Source of the DNA: an uncultured Clostridia bacterium
GTDB taxonomy: Bacteria; Bacillota; Clostridia; Oscillospirales; Ruminococcaceae
DNA length: 27,908 bases
Reading direction: 5' to 3'
Assembly: GCA_937892655.1 (NCBI GenBank)
Contig: CALBJC010000051.1
Span: 1 to 27,908 of the forward strand
The translations under genes and the position numbers were made by a program. Shown here in pieces: positions 1 through 7,820 of this stretch; the first letter of the stretch is position 1; each line of letters starts with the position of its first letter. Under the pieces are notes generated by a model. It saw nothing but the letters and a program-made list of their open reading frames with translations, was not told where the DNA came from and searched no databases.

Positions 1-723
1 ATGTACCGTGAAGCGGCAGAGAAGATGCTGCATTATCTGATGGAGAAAGCACCGCGGACCGACCGTGGCATTCTCTGTCATAACGAAGTCAGTTTTCACG
101 AAGGGTACTCTGCGAACCAGATCTGGGTGGATTCCATCTATATGGCACCGCCGTTTTTAGCTGTAATGGGTAAGCTCGATGAAGCGCTCTGTCAGATTGA
201 AGGCTACCTTGATTATCTGTATGATGAAAAAACAAATCTTTTATTTCATATCTATGATGCAGGTACAAAGCAGTTTGTCAGAAAAAAGCTTTGGGTTACA
301 GGTATCGGCTGGGCGCTTTTGGGTATGGCAAGGGTAATTGACGTAGCTATTGAAAAAGGCAGGGAAGACATCTCAAAAAAGCTTATTGAAAAAAGCACAA
401 AAATACTCGATGCTCTTTTGAAATACCAACTTCCCGACGGCAGATTTCACGATATAGTTGACGATGAAAATACCTTCATTGACGGTACGGGCGCTATGAT
501 GACAGCGGCATTTATCTACCGCGGTTTATATGGCGGCTGGCTCGACGAAAAGTATGAACAAAACGCAAAGCTTGTAATTGATACAATGGATAACTACATT
601 GATGAATTTGGTATTATCCATGAGGTTTGCGGCTGCCCGCATTTTCTTGATGTCGGCACATCCGCCGAATCAATGGCAAGCTATCTTATGATGCACGCTT
701 TTTATGAAAAGTATAGAGGATAA
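1..723 (+). CDS. GH88/GH105-type glycoside hydrolase, probably lacking its N-terminus
   Basis: This is the C-terminal two thirds of an unsaturated glucuronyl/rhamnogalacturonyl hydrolase-like protein. These enzymes use an (alpha/alpha)6 barrel to release the unsaturated uronic acid left by polysaccharide lyases on pectin-type oligosaccharides. The visible 240 residues include the W-V-D-S-I-Y-M-A-P-P-F segment near residue 42, where the Asp (D44) aligns with the catalytic Asp region of YteR-like enzymes. Later blocks (KLWVTGIGWALLGMARV, DGTGAMMTAAFIYRG) match barrel helices of the family. Family members are usually about 340-380 residues, and the ATG sits on base 1, so the true start probably lies outside the window. 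The gene ends at a strong bidirectional terminator. GH88 and GH105 cannot be separated by eye. Confidence 0.75.
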   Translation: MYREAAEKMLHYLMEKAPRTDRGILCHNEVSFHEGYSANQIWVDSIYMAPPFLAVMGKLDEALCQIEGYLDYLYDEKTNLLFHIYDAGTKQFVRKKLWVTGIGWALLGMARVIDVAIEKGREDISKKLIEKSTKILDALLKYQLPDGRFHDIVDDENTFIDGTGAMMTAAFIYRGLYGGWLDEKYEQNAKLVIDTMDNYIDEFGIIHEVCGCPHFLDVGTSAESMASYLMMHAFYEKYRG

Positions 724-724
724 T

Positions 725-757
725 AAAAAACTCCTGCAGTAATGCAGGAGTTTTATT
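725..757. terminator. Bidirectional rho-independent terminator
   Basis: An 8-bp perfect stem (CTCCTGCA/TGCAGGAG, 731-750) with a GTAA loop is flanked by an A-run on the left and a T-run on the right. It can stop the hydrolase gene rightward and the small membrane protein gene leftward. Confidence 0.85.
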
Positions 758-956
758 TCATTATAGCAAAAACAATAACCGATAAAGCCAAAACGGGAAT
801 AAAGGTGATATAGCTTATAATTCTCAGCGCAATACCCGTCTTTTTGTACTTGGTCTTCTTGAACAGAAAAGTCCCCAGAATATATGGCACAATGCTTGCA
901 ATGAGCATAATAATTATAGTTGCAATAATTGCCGCAAAAAGACCTATAAAAGCCAT
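753..956 (-). CDS. Small two-segment membrane protein, function unknown
   Basis: This 67-residue protein has two hydrophobic segments (about residues 3-30 and 44-65) separated by a basic, lysine-rich turn (FKKTKYKKTG), so the loop is expected on the cytoplasmic side. The start is supported by a GAGGTG ribosome binding site just upstream of the ATG. It lies alone downstream of the MATE gene, with 23 bp between them, and could share its transcript. No family was recognised and no function can be given. It is not a shadow ORF, because it has its own ribosome binding site and typical membrane-protein composition. Confidence 0.6.
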   Translation of the reverse strand: MAFIGLFAAIIATIIIMLIASIVPYILGTFLFKKTKYKKTGIALRIISYITFIPVLALSVIVFAIMK

Positions 957-979
957 ATTATCACCTCGCTATGATTATA

Positions 980-2353
980 TCATAACAAAAATGACTCGTC
1001 AATCTCAATATAATCCTGCTTTTTTTGTTCTCTGAGCTTTTTTTGGAGTATAGCGATAAATGCGCTGCCGTTGAGCAGTAGTGCGCCAAGCCAAGCCGCA
1101 ACGCTCGCGAATGCAGTTGCCTTAAAGCCTAAAGCATCAGTAAAGAGTATGATAACAGATATTCTCATTATCATTTCTAAAATTCCCGAAAGCATAGGAA
1201 ACAGCGGATACCCCATACCCTGAACACCGCTTCTGAAAACAAAAAGACAGTTTAAGAAAATTATAAAAATACCGCATATCGGTAAAAATTCACCGCAGAC
1301 CTGAATTGAATCAGCGCCGTTGAGCATCGTTCTTGCAAGAACTTTTGGAATAAATATCATAAGCGAGCCAAGAGTTATGTATGAAACAAAAGAAATACTA
1401 AGACAAACCTTCAGCCCCTCTTTGATACGGTCGTATTTTTTTGCACCGAAATTCTGACTTGCAAAGGATGACATTGTAAATCCCGCTGTGCAGGATGGGT
1501 CCATAAACAGATTGAGTATTCTCATACAAGCTGAGTATGCCGAGGTGTAAACAAGCCCTAAGGTGTTTACAAAATACTGAACGACCATACTGCCTACTGC
1601 GGTTACAGAGTTCATAATAGCCATTGCTATACCGTTTTTCAAAAGCAGAGCATACATTGAAAGATCCTGCTCGAAGTCTTCTTTGCAAAGCGATATAATA
1701 TCAATCTGTCTGAGTCTTGAAAGACAGATGAGGGTTGAAACTATCTGTGAAGCAATTGTTGCAGCCGCAGGACCTTCAACGCCCGTACCCATCGCAAAAA
1801 CTGTGATACAGTTTAATGCAACATTTATAATTGAAGATGCAATAATTGCCATAAGCGGAGTTTTACTGTCGCCGAGTGCTCTTAAAATCGCAGAGCAAAG
1901 ATTATATGCAATAGTTGAAAACAAACCGCCAAAAATTATATATCCGTAAATCAGGCTGTCTTTCATAATATCATCTGATGTGTTGAGAATGATAAGAATG
2001 CTCTTTAAAGCCACAACACTTATGAATGTCACAACAACAGCGATAAATACAGAGAGCTTTATTGCGCAAGCGATAGCTTTTCTTAACCCATCAAAATCAC
2101 GAGAACCGTATTTGTGGGCAATAGAAACAGAAAAACCATTTGTAAGCCCCATAGTAAAGCCCATAATAAGAAAGCTCAAAGGTCCCATATTGCCTACAGC
2201 CGCCAGCGCATCATCGCCAAGACCCTTGCCGACAATAATCGTGTCAGCAATAGTATAAGCCTGCTGCAGAAGGCTTGTAAACAGCATAGGGAAGAAGAAG
2301 GCAAGAATCAGCTTTGAAACCTTGCCATGAGTTAAATCGTAGGTACGTGCCAT
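980..2353 (-). CDS. MATE-family efflux transporter
   Basis: A 457-residue integral membrane protein of the multidrug and toxic compound extrusion family, which exports cationic compounds using Na+ or H+ gradients. The start was placed at the ATG of MARTYDLTHG, not 12 codons upstream, because a GGTG ribosome binding site stands just before this ATG. The N-terminus (DLTHGKVSKLILAFFFPMLFTSLLQQAYTIADTIIVG, here abbreviated) is the classic first MATE block: fold-lobe helix 1, then helix 2 with the conserved D-T-I-I-V-G. The expected 12 hydrophobic segments fill the rest, and the length is normal. Substrate cannot be predicted. The gene has its own promoter at 2390-2418. Confidence 0.9.
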   Translation of the reverse strand: MARTYDLTHGKVSKLILAFFFPMLFTSLLQQAYTIADTIIVGKGLGDDALAAVGNMGPLSFLIMGFTMGLTNGFSVSIAHKYGSRDFDGLRKAIACAIKLSVFIAVVVTFISVVALKSILIILNTSDDIMKDSLIYGYIIFGGLFSTIAYNLCSAILRALGDSKTPLMAIIASSIINVALNCITVFAMGTGVEGPAAATIASQIVSTLICLSRLRQIDIISLCKEDFEQDLSMYALLLKNGIAMAIMNSVTAVGSMVVQYFVNTLGLVYTSAYSACMRILNLFMDPSCTAGFTMSSFASQNFGAKKYDRIKEGLKVCLSISFVSYITLGSLMIFIPKVLARTMLNGADSIQVCGEFLPICGIFIIFLNCLFVFRSGVQGMGYPLFPMLSGILEMIMRISVIILFTDALGFKATAFASVAAWLGALLLNGSAFIAILQKKLREQKKQDYIEIDESFLL

Positions 2354-2389
2354 ATTTTTCACCTTTATTAAAATTACAAAATCAAGCAA

Positions 2390-2418
2390 ATTATATCACA
2401 ATTATATAGCGATTTCAA
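2390..2418 (-). promoter_or_regulatory. Promoter of the MATE gene
   Basis: On the minus strand: -35 TTGAAA, 17-bp spacer, -10 TATAAT preceded by TGA (extended -10). It lies 37 bp upstream of the MATE start codon. Confidence 0.75.
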
Positions 2419-2464
2419 GGGTTTTCAAAATATTTTGTAAAGACTAATATTTCAAAACACAAAG

Positions 2465-2497
2465 AAAAACCACCTCTGAAAATCAGAAGTGGTTTTG
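2465..2497 (-). terminator. Terminator of the BMP/kinase operon
   Basis: A 12-bp stem (2468-2479 with 2483-2494, one mismatch) with an AAA loop is followed, on the minus strand, by a T-rich run. It begins a few bases after the kinase stop codon. Confidence 0.8.
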
Positions 2498-2501
2498 AGT
2501 T

Positions 2502-5036
2502 TTAAGAAAGATATTTTTGGGCCTTTTTAACAATGTCTTTATACATATCCATAACAGCATTATGATTTACCCTGATAAACTCTGCGTTTTCATCAGCGTC
2601 CTCGCCGCTGTTTAATGCCTTACCTGCCTTTTCAAGCTCAAGGCATTTTTTAGAAAGCTCAACAGCACCCACATTCATAGAAGTAGATTTTACAGCGTGA
2701 ATGAGTATTGTATAATTCTTGAAATCCTCTTCAGAGAGCATTCTGTCAAGGTCTGTTTTTTGCTCCTCATACATCTCGCAGTACATCTGTAAAACATCTC
2801 TATAAAGCTCCTCGCTGTCACCGCAGTAGCGCATACCCGTCTGAGTGTCAAGCTCGTTTTCGGAAATTTCTGAAACAGCTTTTTGCTCTTCTACAGTAGC
2901 AACAGCTTCTTCACTCAAAGCTTCGCAAGGCTTTTTCTCTGCCTCACCGCTAATAATCTTATCAGGGCTTATATACTTTCTGAGTGTCTGCTCAAAGATT
3001 TCACCGTCGATAGGCTTGCCGATATAATCGCTGAAACCTGCTTCTAAATACATCTCTTTAACGCCCGAAATAACATTAGCTGTAAGCGCGATAACAGGAA
3101 CATCTGTATTCTTGTTGCCGATAAGTGTTTTTGAAGCCTGCAGGGTTCTGATACCGTCTAAGTCAGGCATCATATGGTCAAGCAGAATAACATCAAATTT
3201 CTGCTTTTTCATAATTTCCAAAGCGTCATAACCGCTCATAGCTTCTGTTATCTGAATTTTGGTTTTCTTAAGTAGGCTCTTTGCAACTAAAATATTCATC
3301 TTGTTGTCATCAACAATAAGAATATGTGCGTCAGGTGCAGTAAATACAGGAGTATACTTTTCTTCCTTGACAGCCTGCTCTGTAACGTTAAACTGACCGA
3401 TAAGAGCCTTTGAGGTTACTTTCTGCGGAATGTACGCCACAAATGTTGAGCCCTTGCCGTAAACGCTTGAAACTTCGATTTTACCTTCCATAAGGGTTAC
3501 TAGATTATATGTGATAGCAAGCCCCAAGCCTGTACCTTCGATATTTCTGTTCTTTGATAAATCAAGCCTCTGGAAATCCTTGAAAAGTGACGGTATATCA
3601 TCCTCTTTAATGCCGATACCCGTATCAGTAACAGAAATTTTAAGCATTACGCCTGCACCGCATTCTTCACCGTCAACCGTAAGCTTTACCTCACCCTTAG
3701 GCGTATATTTTACTGCATTGTTGAGAAGATTGAGTATGATCTGAGTAATTCTTATATCATCGCCGTAAAGGTCGGCAGGGATAAGCGGGTCAACCACAAC
3801 TTTAAAGCCAAGCCCCTTTGACTGTGCTTTTATGTCAACCATATTCACGATGTTTGTAAGCAGGTCGCGCAGTGCATAATTATGCTCTGAAATCTCCATT
3901 TTACCCGACTCGATCTTTGAAAAGTCTAAAATATCGTTGATGATCGATAATAAGCTGTTACTAGCGTTTTTGATGTTGTGAGCATATCCTAAAACGTTGT
4001 TATCGTCTGATTCTCTCAAAATCATTTCATTCATACCGATAACTGCGTTTATAGGCGTTCTGATCTCGTGTGACATATTAGCTAAGAAGTCGCTCTTAGC
4101 TCGGCTTGCGTTTTCGGCGGTGATCTTTGCTTCTCGCAGTTCATCGCTTTCCTTAGCCTTCTGTTCAACGCCGAAAAGGTAAATTGTAATAATAATTAAA
4201 AGTAAGCCCAAAAGACCAAAGGTCCAGATAACAAGCGTTCTTACAACGTATATATCCTGACTTACAGCGTCATAATCTACAATACCGACCAGATAAAAAT
4301 CCGAGTATGTAAGCTCTGCAACAAACAGACAGCTGTTATCCTTATCTGACTTGAAGCGAACTGCAGCTGATGCTGATGTACTTATCTTCTTTGAGATCTT
4401 TTCAGCAACAGTTTTTATATCGTGCTCATCAAAATAATTATTGCTGTTAAAATCAAGAATGATATGGTCGTTTATGTCAGCGATAACTGTAAGCGTCTTG
4501 TCAATACCAAAATCGCATTCAAACTTGTCAGCAAGGGTAGCGCAGTCATAAAGCTTATACAGAACATATTTTACGTTCTGTCCGTTGTAAACAGGAACAG
4601 AAAACAAAACATTTCCGCTTTCGTTATAGCATACCCCTGGGTTGCCCTTAAAAGTATTTATTATAGTAGGGTATTCTTTGTAATCAAGCGCCGTGCCAAC
4701 AATCGCCTGACCGCTGATATTCAGTATTCCGTATGAAGCGCCATCAATGCCATTTGTATTGAGATGCTTTATATACTCGATACCTGTAGCCTCATTCTGA
4801 ACGATAACAGCAGTTTCTTCAAGCTGTTCGAGCTGTGCAGAAAATTTGTTGTCAAGCGTATGTGCGCAAAGCTCGGCTCTTTTTGCAACGTCAGAAATAA
4901 CTCGCTTTTCAATTTCAATATTGATTCTTGATACGAGCAGAATACAAACAAAGCCAATAACTATCAGATATACAATAGTTGTAAAAAGAGTGCTTTTTAA
5001 ATTGAAGGGCAGTTTTTTTGTGTTCATATTATTCAT
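2502..5036 (-). CDS. Membrane hybrid histidine kinase (HisKA-HATPase-REC-Hpt)
   Basis: An 844-residue sensor with a complete internal phosphorelay. Order: TM1 about 16-36, extracytoplasmic sensor about 37-266, TM2 about 267-291, HisKA with phospho-acceptor H323 in MSHEIRTP, HATPase with the N-box around N440 (LLNNAVKYT) and G boxes DTGIGI (471) and GTGLGL (501), receiver with D620 in VILLDHMMPD, and a C-terminal Hpt with H780 in HAVKSTSMNVGA. All key residues are present. It is the last gene of the operon and overlaps the upstream BMP gene by 8 bp, so the two translations are probably coupled. No response regulator with a DNA-binding domain is encoded here, so the output partner of the Hpt must lie elsewhere. 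Start may be M1 or M4. Confidence 0.93.
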   Translation of the reverse strand: MNNMNTKKLPFNLKSTLFTTIVYLIVIGFVCILLVSRINIEIEKRVISDVAKRAELCAHTLDNKFSAQLEQLEETAVIVQNEATGIEYIKHLNTNGIDGASYGILNISGQAIVGTALDYKEYPTIINTFKGNPGVCYNESGNVLFSVPVYNGQNVKYVLYKLYDCATLADKFECDFGIDKTLTVIADINDHIILDFNSNNYFDEHDIKTVAEKISKKISTSASAAVRFKSDKDNSCLFVAELTYSDFYLVGIVDYDAVSQDIYVVRTLVIWTFGLLGLLLIIITIYLFGVEQKAKESDELREAKITAENASRAKSDFLANMSHEIRTPINAVIGMNEMILRESDDNNVLGYAHNIKNASNSLLSIINDILDFSKIESGKMEISEHNYALRDLLTNIVNMVDIKAQSKGLGFKVVVDPLIPADLYGDDIRITQIILNLLNNAVKYTPKGEVKLTVDGEECGAGVMLKISVTDTGIGIKEDDIPSLFKDFQRLDLSKNRNIEGTGLGLAITYNLVTLMEGKIEVSSVYGKGSTFVAYIPQKVTSKALIGQFNVTEQAVKEEKYTPVFTAPDAHILIVDDNKMNILVAKSLLKKTKIQITEAMSGYDALEIMKKQKFDVILLDHMMPDLDGIRTLQASKTLIGNKNTDVPVIALTANVISGVKEMYLEAGFSDYIGKPIDGEIFEQTLRKYISPDKIISGEAEKKPCEALSEEAVATVEEQKAVSEISENELDTQTGMRYCGDSEELYRDVLQMYCEMYEEQKTDLDRMLSEEDFKNYTILIHAVKSTSMNVGAVELSKKCLELEKAGKALNSGEDADENAEFIRVNHNAVMDMYKDIVKKAQKYLS

Positions 5037-6120
5037 AGATAACTACCCCGTCTACATACCAGTTAAAGTCTTTCATAAGTGCGCTGTCGCTTATAAATTC
5101 GTCTTTTTGACAGCGAAGATTACCCTCATTATCGTATATCTCTCCTGAGAAAACGTCGTTGCCTGAGAGTATCTCATTCTTTGCCTTTTCAATTTCAGCT
5201 TTTATCTCATCAGTTACAAGAGGCGAAAGCTCCGAGAGCCCTACAGCTCCGGTTTCAATTCCACACCAGTGATGAGCCATTGAATTTGCCTTGCCCTGCA
5301 AAAAGCCCTTCACAATATCCTTGTAAAGAAGCTCCCAGTTCCAGACAGCTGCCGTCAGATACTTGTCAGAAAGCCCCGTCTGCGCTTCGTTGTAGCCTAT
5401 AGAGTAAACGCCCATTTCCTCTGCAACCTCAACAACATAAGGCTGATTCTGATGATATGTAAGAACATCAGCACCCTTTTCAATGAGCATTGTCGCTGAA
5501 TCCTTTGACTTTTGTTCATCATCCCAGCTGTCTGTAAAGATTACGTTTACCTGAGCGTCCGGGTTTATGCGTCTGACTCCCAGAGTAAAAGCATTTATAC
5601 CACGGTTTACCTCATCGTTTGGCATAGCTGCAACATAGCCTATCATATTGCTTTTTGTCATCATACCCGCAATAATACCGCTTAAGTATCTTGCCTGATA
5701 CATTCTGCCGAAATATGATGACATATTGTCTGAATAATACTGCGATGAAATGCCATAGAATGAGATCTCCGGATACTTGTCAATAATATCCTTGACCTCA
5801 TTAGGATATCCAAAGCTTGATAAAAAGATAAGCTCAGCGCCGCTTTTGGCAAGCTCATTTACAACACTGCTGCACATACCCTGATTTTCAAGGATATTTT
5901 CTTTTACAATAAGCTCAACCTCAAATTCTTCACATACAGCCGAAATGCCCTTGTAATTCATACCATTCCAGCCGCCCTCGTCAATTGAGCCTGTCATAAC
6001 ATATCCGATTTTTACGCTGTCATCCTTTGACTGATTCATAAGAAATACTACAACGATAATTCCTATGAAAATGACTACAGCGCTGATTATCAGAATACGC
6101 TGTTTTACCTTACTGCTCAT
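5029..6120 (-). CDS. BMP/PnrA-like substrate-binding protein with N-terminal membrane anchor
   Basis: A 363-residue periplasmic-binding-type protein of the BMP (basic membrane protein/PnrA) family, whose characterised members bind purine nucleosides. Family hallmarks are visible: KIGYVMTGSIDEGGWN at the start of the first lobe, GRMYQARYLSG, and IGYVAAMPNDEVNRGINAF followed by LGVRRINPDAQV. There is no lipobox Cys. Residues 9-28 form an uncleaved-looking hydrophobic anchor after a basic start, so the protein is probably tethered to the membrane outer face. It overlaps the upstream paralogue by 11 bp and the kinase by 8 bp. No permease or ATPase gene is adjacent. It is therefore likely a ligand receptor for the kinase, which is inference from context. 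Confidence 0.88.
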   Translation of the reverse strand: MSSKVKQRILIISAVVIFIGIIVVVFLMNQSKDDSVKIGYVMTGSIDEGGWNGMNYKGISAVCEEFEVELIVKENILENQGMCSSVVNELAKSGAELIFLSSFGYPNEVKDIIDKYPEISFYGISSQYYSDNMSSYFGRMYQARYLSGIIAGMMTKSNMIGYVAAMPNDEVNRGINAFTLGVRRINPDAQVNVIFTDSWDDEQKSKDSATMLIEKGADVLTYHQNQPYVVEVAEEMGVYSIGYNEAQTGLSDKYLTAAVWNWELLYKDIVKGFLQGKANSMAHHWCGIETGAVGLSELSPLVTDEIKAEIEKAKNEILSGNDVFSGEIYDNEGNLRCQKDEFISDSALMKDFNWYVDGVVIYE

Positions 6121-7195
6121 CGATCATTACTCCTTCTACATACCAGTCAAAGCTGTTGAGCATAGCGTCGTCAGACATGCTCTCACCATCGGCAACTCTT
6201 ATATTACCCTGAGTGTCATAAACAGGACCATAGAATACATCAAACATTCCCTGTGACATCTTTTCTTTTTCTTCTTCAATCTTCTGTGAAATAGCACTGT
6301 CAGCGCTTTCACTCAGCGGTGCGAGAGAAACGATCCCCGTTTCAACACCGTCCCAGTAGTTTTTACCTGTAAATTTATCCTGCATACAAGCGCTTATCTG
6401 CGGAATATAGAAATTCTCCCAGCTCCATGTAGCCGCTGTAAGATAAGAATCAGGATATAAACTGCTGTTATCAAGGTTATAGCCGATACTCTTTATACCA
6501 TTTTTCTCTGCTACATCAAGAGGGGATATAGAGTCAACGTGCATTGTTATAATATCAATGTTGTGATTGTCAATCAATCTTTGTGTAGCGCTCTGCGCGG
6601 CATTGTCGTCAGTCCATGAGTTTGTCCAGGTAACTATAACCTCAGCCTCGGGGTTTACAGAGCGAACACCCAAAGTGAAAGCATTGATACCGCGGTTTAC
6701 CTCTGAAATATCAAAGGCCGCAACATAGCCTATCTCATTTGTCTTTGTAGCCATACCTGCGGCAATACCGCTTAAATATCTTATCTGATACATTCTGCCA
6801 AAAAAGGTAGTAACGTTATCGCCGTTTTCGATGCCTGAAGCGTGGAAGAAGTAAATATCAGGATACTTGTCTGAAACCTCATCAAGATACTCGCCATATC
6901 CGTATGAGTTACAGATAATAATATCACAGCCGTCAGAAACCAGCTCATCTGTCACAACCTCAAGGTCAGATTCTAAAACGCTCTCTTTGTAAATAAGCTC
7001 AACGCCAAGCTCCTCAGAGGTCTTTTTCATACCCTCATAATGTGACTGGCTCCAGCTTGAATCATCAGCATTACCGTTTAATATAAGACCAACTGTTATA
7101 GTCTGGTCATCCTTTTCTTCAGCCCCGTGTATTGCAAAAATACCGATTACGATAGCAATTATAATTACAACAGCTATAAAAATAATCTTTTTCAT
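6110..7195 (-). CDS. BMP/PnrA-like substrate-binding protein, first gene of the kinase operon
   Basis: A 361-residue paralogue of the next gene. The start was placed at MKKIIFIAVV, 21 codons inside the longest frame, because GAAGGG stands 7 bases upstream of that ATG. An N-terminal hydrophobic stretch (about 4-23) lacks a lipobox Cys, so it is a signal anchor rather than a lipoprotein. BMP motifs include ITVGLILNGNADDSSW, GRMYQIRYLSG, IGYVAAFDISEVNRGINAF and LGVRSVNPEAEV. The C-terminal tails of both paralogues share the pattern F-D/N-WYV-E/D-GV. The duplication followed by divergence suggests either two ligands or a heteromeric receptor feeding the downstream hybrid kinase; ligand unknown, purine nucleosides being the family default. 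Confidence 0.88.
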   Translation of the reverse strand: MKKIIFIAVVIIIAIVIGIFAIHGAEEKDDQTITVGLILNGNADDSSWSQSHYEGMKKTSEELGVELIYKESVLESDLEVVTDELVSDGCDIIICNSYGYGEYLDEVSDKYPDIYFFHASGIENGDNVTTFFGRMYQIRYLSGIAAGMATKTNEIGYVAAFDISEVNRGINAFTLGVRSVNPEAEVIVTWTNSWTDDNAAQSATQRLIDNHNIDIITMHVDSISPLDVAEKNGIKSIGYNLDNSSLYPDSYLTAATWSWENFYIPQISACMQDKFTGKNYWDGVETGIVSLAPLSESADSAISQKIEEEKEKMSQGMFDVFYGPVYDTQGNIRVADGESMSDDAMLNSFDWYVEGVMIDEQ

Positions 7196-7263
7196 ATACA
7201 ACCCTTCTTTATAAAGAAATTTCTGTATAAAAATCCATAAATGTGCATAAAACACCAACTATA

Positions 7264-7316
7264 AGTATACCATAAATCAGCCTGATGATATTAACAAAAT
7301 GTTAAAATGATATTAA
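7264..7316 (-). promoter_or_regulatory. Candidate promoter and upstream direct repeats of the BMP/kinase operon
   Basis: On the minus strand an extended -10 (TGG TATACT, -10 at 7264-7269) has no good -35. In its place and further upstream lie two identical TGATATTAA repeats (7286-7294 and 7308-7316, plus-strand reading) exactly 22 bp apart, enclosing a perfect TTAACA-AAA-TGTTAA dyad (7291-7305). A weak -35 with in-phase repeats is the usual layout for an activator-dependent promoter. Confidence 0.45.
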
Positions 7317-7360
7317 AGTGAAACAGCCTTTAAACCTGAAAAGCACCGGACGAAATCTGA

Positions 7361-7374
7361 GATATTAAAATATC
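7361..7374. repeat. Short palindrome GATATT-AA-AATATC upstream of the VOC promoter
   Basis: A perfect 6-bp dyad ends 5 bp before the -35 box of the VOC gene promoter. It contains a third GATATTAA, the core of the repeats at 7286 and 7308. It may be a regulator site but could be chance in AT-rich DNA. Confidence 0.3.
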
Positions 7375-7378
7375 CCGT

Positions 7379-7407
7379 TTGCGTTTTTGGATAATTTATG
7401 CTATAAT
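7379..7407 (+). promoter_or_regulatory. Promoter of the VOC-YjbR genes
   Basis: -35 TTGCGT (7379-7384), 17-bp spacer, -10 TATAAT (7402-7407) with a TGC extension. The start codon is 29 bp downstream. Confidence 0.75.
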
Positions 7408-7435
7408 CAGCTTAACAATAAAAAGGGGTGATAAT

Positions 7436-7816
7436 ATGATAAATTCAATACATCATATTTCAATGAAATGCAAAAATGATAGTGAATATGAAAGAATAAA
7501 GCATTTTTATATAGATACATTAAAGCTTGAAATCCTGCTTGAATGTGAAACCTGCCTGTTGTTGTCAACAAACGGCGGTATTGTAGAGGTCTTCAGAAAC
7601 GGTGAAGATGATCTGCAAAAGGGCGTTATCCGTCATTTTGCCTTTGCAACCGATGATGTCAGAAAATGCGTAGAGGCTGTAAAAAACGCAGGCTACGAGG
7701 TATTTGTAGAGCCAAAGCAGGTGAAAATCGGCGGGCTTGAAAAATATAAGGCAACCGTTGCGTTCTGTTATGGCCCATTGGGCGAAGAGGTAGAGTTTTT
7801 CTGTCAGGAATGGTGA
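7436..7816 (+). CDS. VOC-family (glyoxalase/dioxygenase-like) protein
   Basis: A 126-residue single-subunit vicinal-oxygen-chelate protein. The start at MINSIHHISMKC is chosen over an upstream ATG because AGGGGTG precedes it and the upstream ATG falls inside the promoter. Two betaalphabetabetabeta modules are visible: IHHISMKC...FYIDTLKLEILLE...GGIVEVF and IRHFAFATDDV...GYEVFVEP...EEVEFF. The candidate metal ligands, His near position 6, Glu in the first module, His in IRHFAF and Glu in EEVEFF, are all present, as in GloA-like enzymes. Substrate cannot be predicted. It is followed after 4 bp by the YjbR fusion gene, so the two are co-transcribed. Confidence 0.8.
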   Translation: MINSIHHISMKCKNDSEYERIKHFYIDTLKLEILLECETCLLLSTNGGIVEVFRNGEDDLQKGVIRHFAFATDDVRKCVEAVKNAGYEVFVEPKQVKIGGLEKYKATVAFCYGPLGEEVEFFCQEW

Positions 7817-7820
7817 TATA

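Noticed and set aside
4422..4736. Plus-strand open frame of 104 codons inside the hybrid kinase gene
   Set aside because: No ribosome binding site, and the opposite strand encodes a complete kinase sensor domain in continuous frame.
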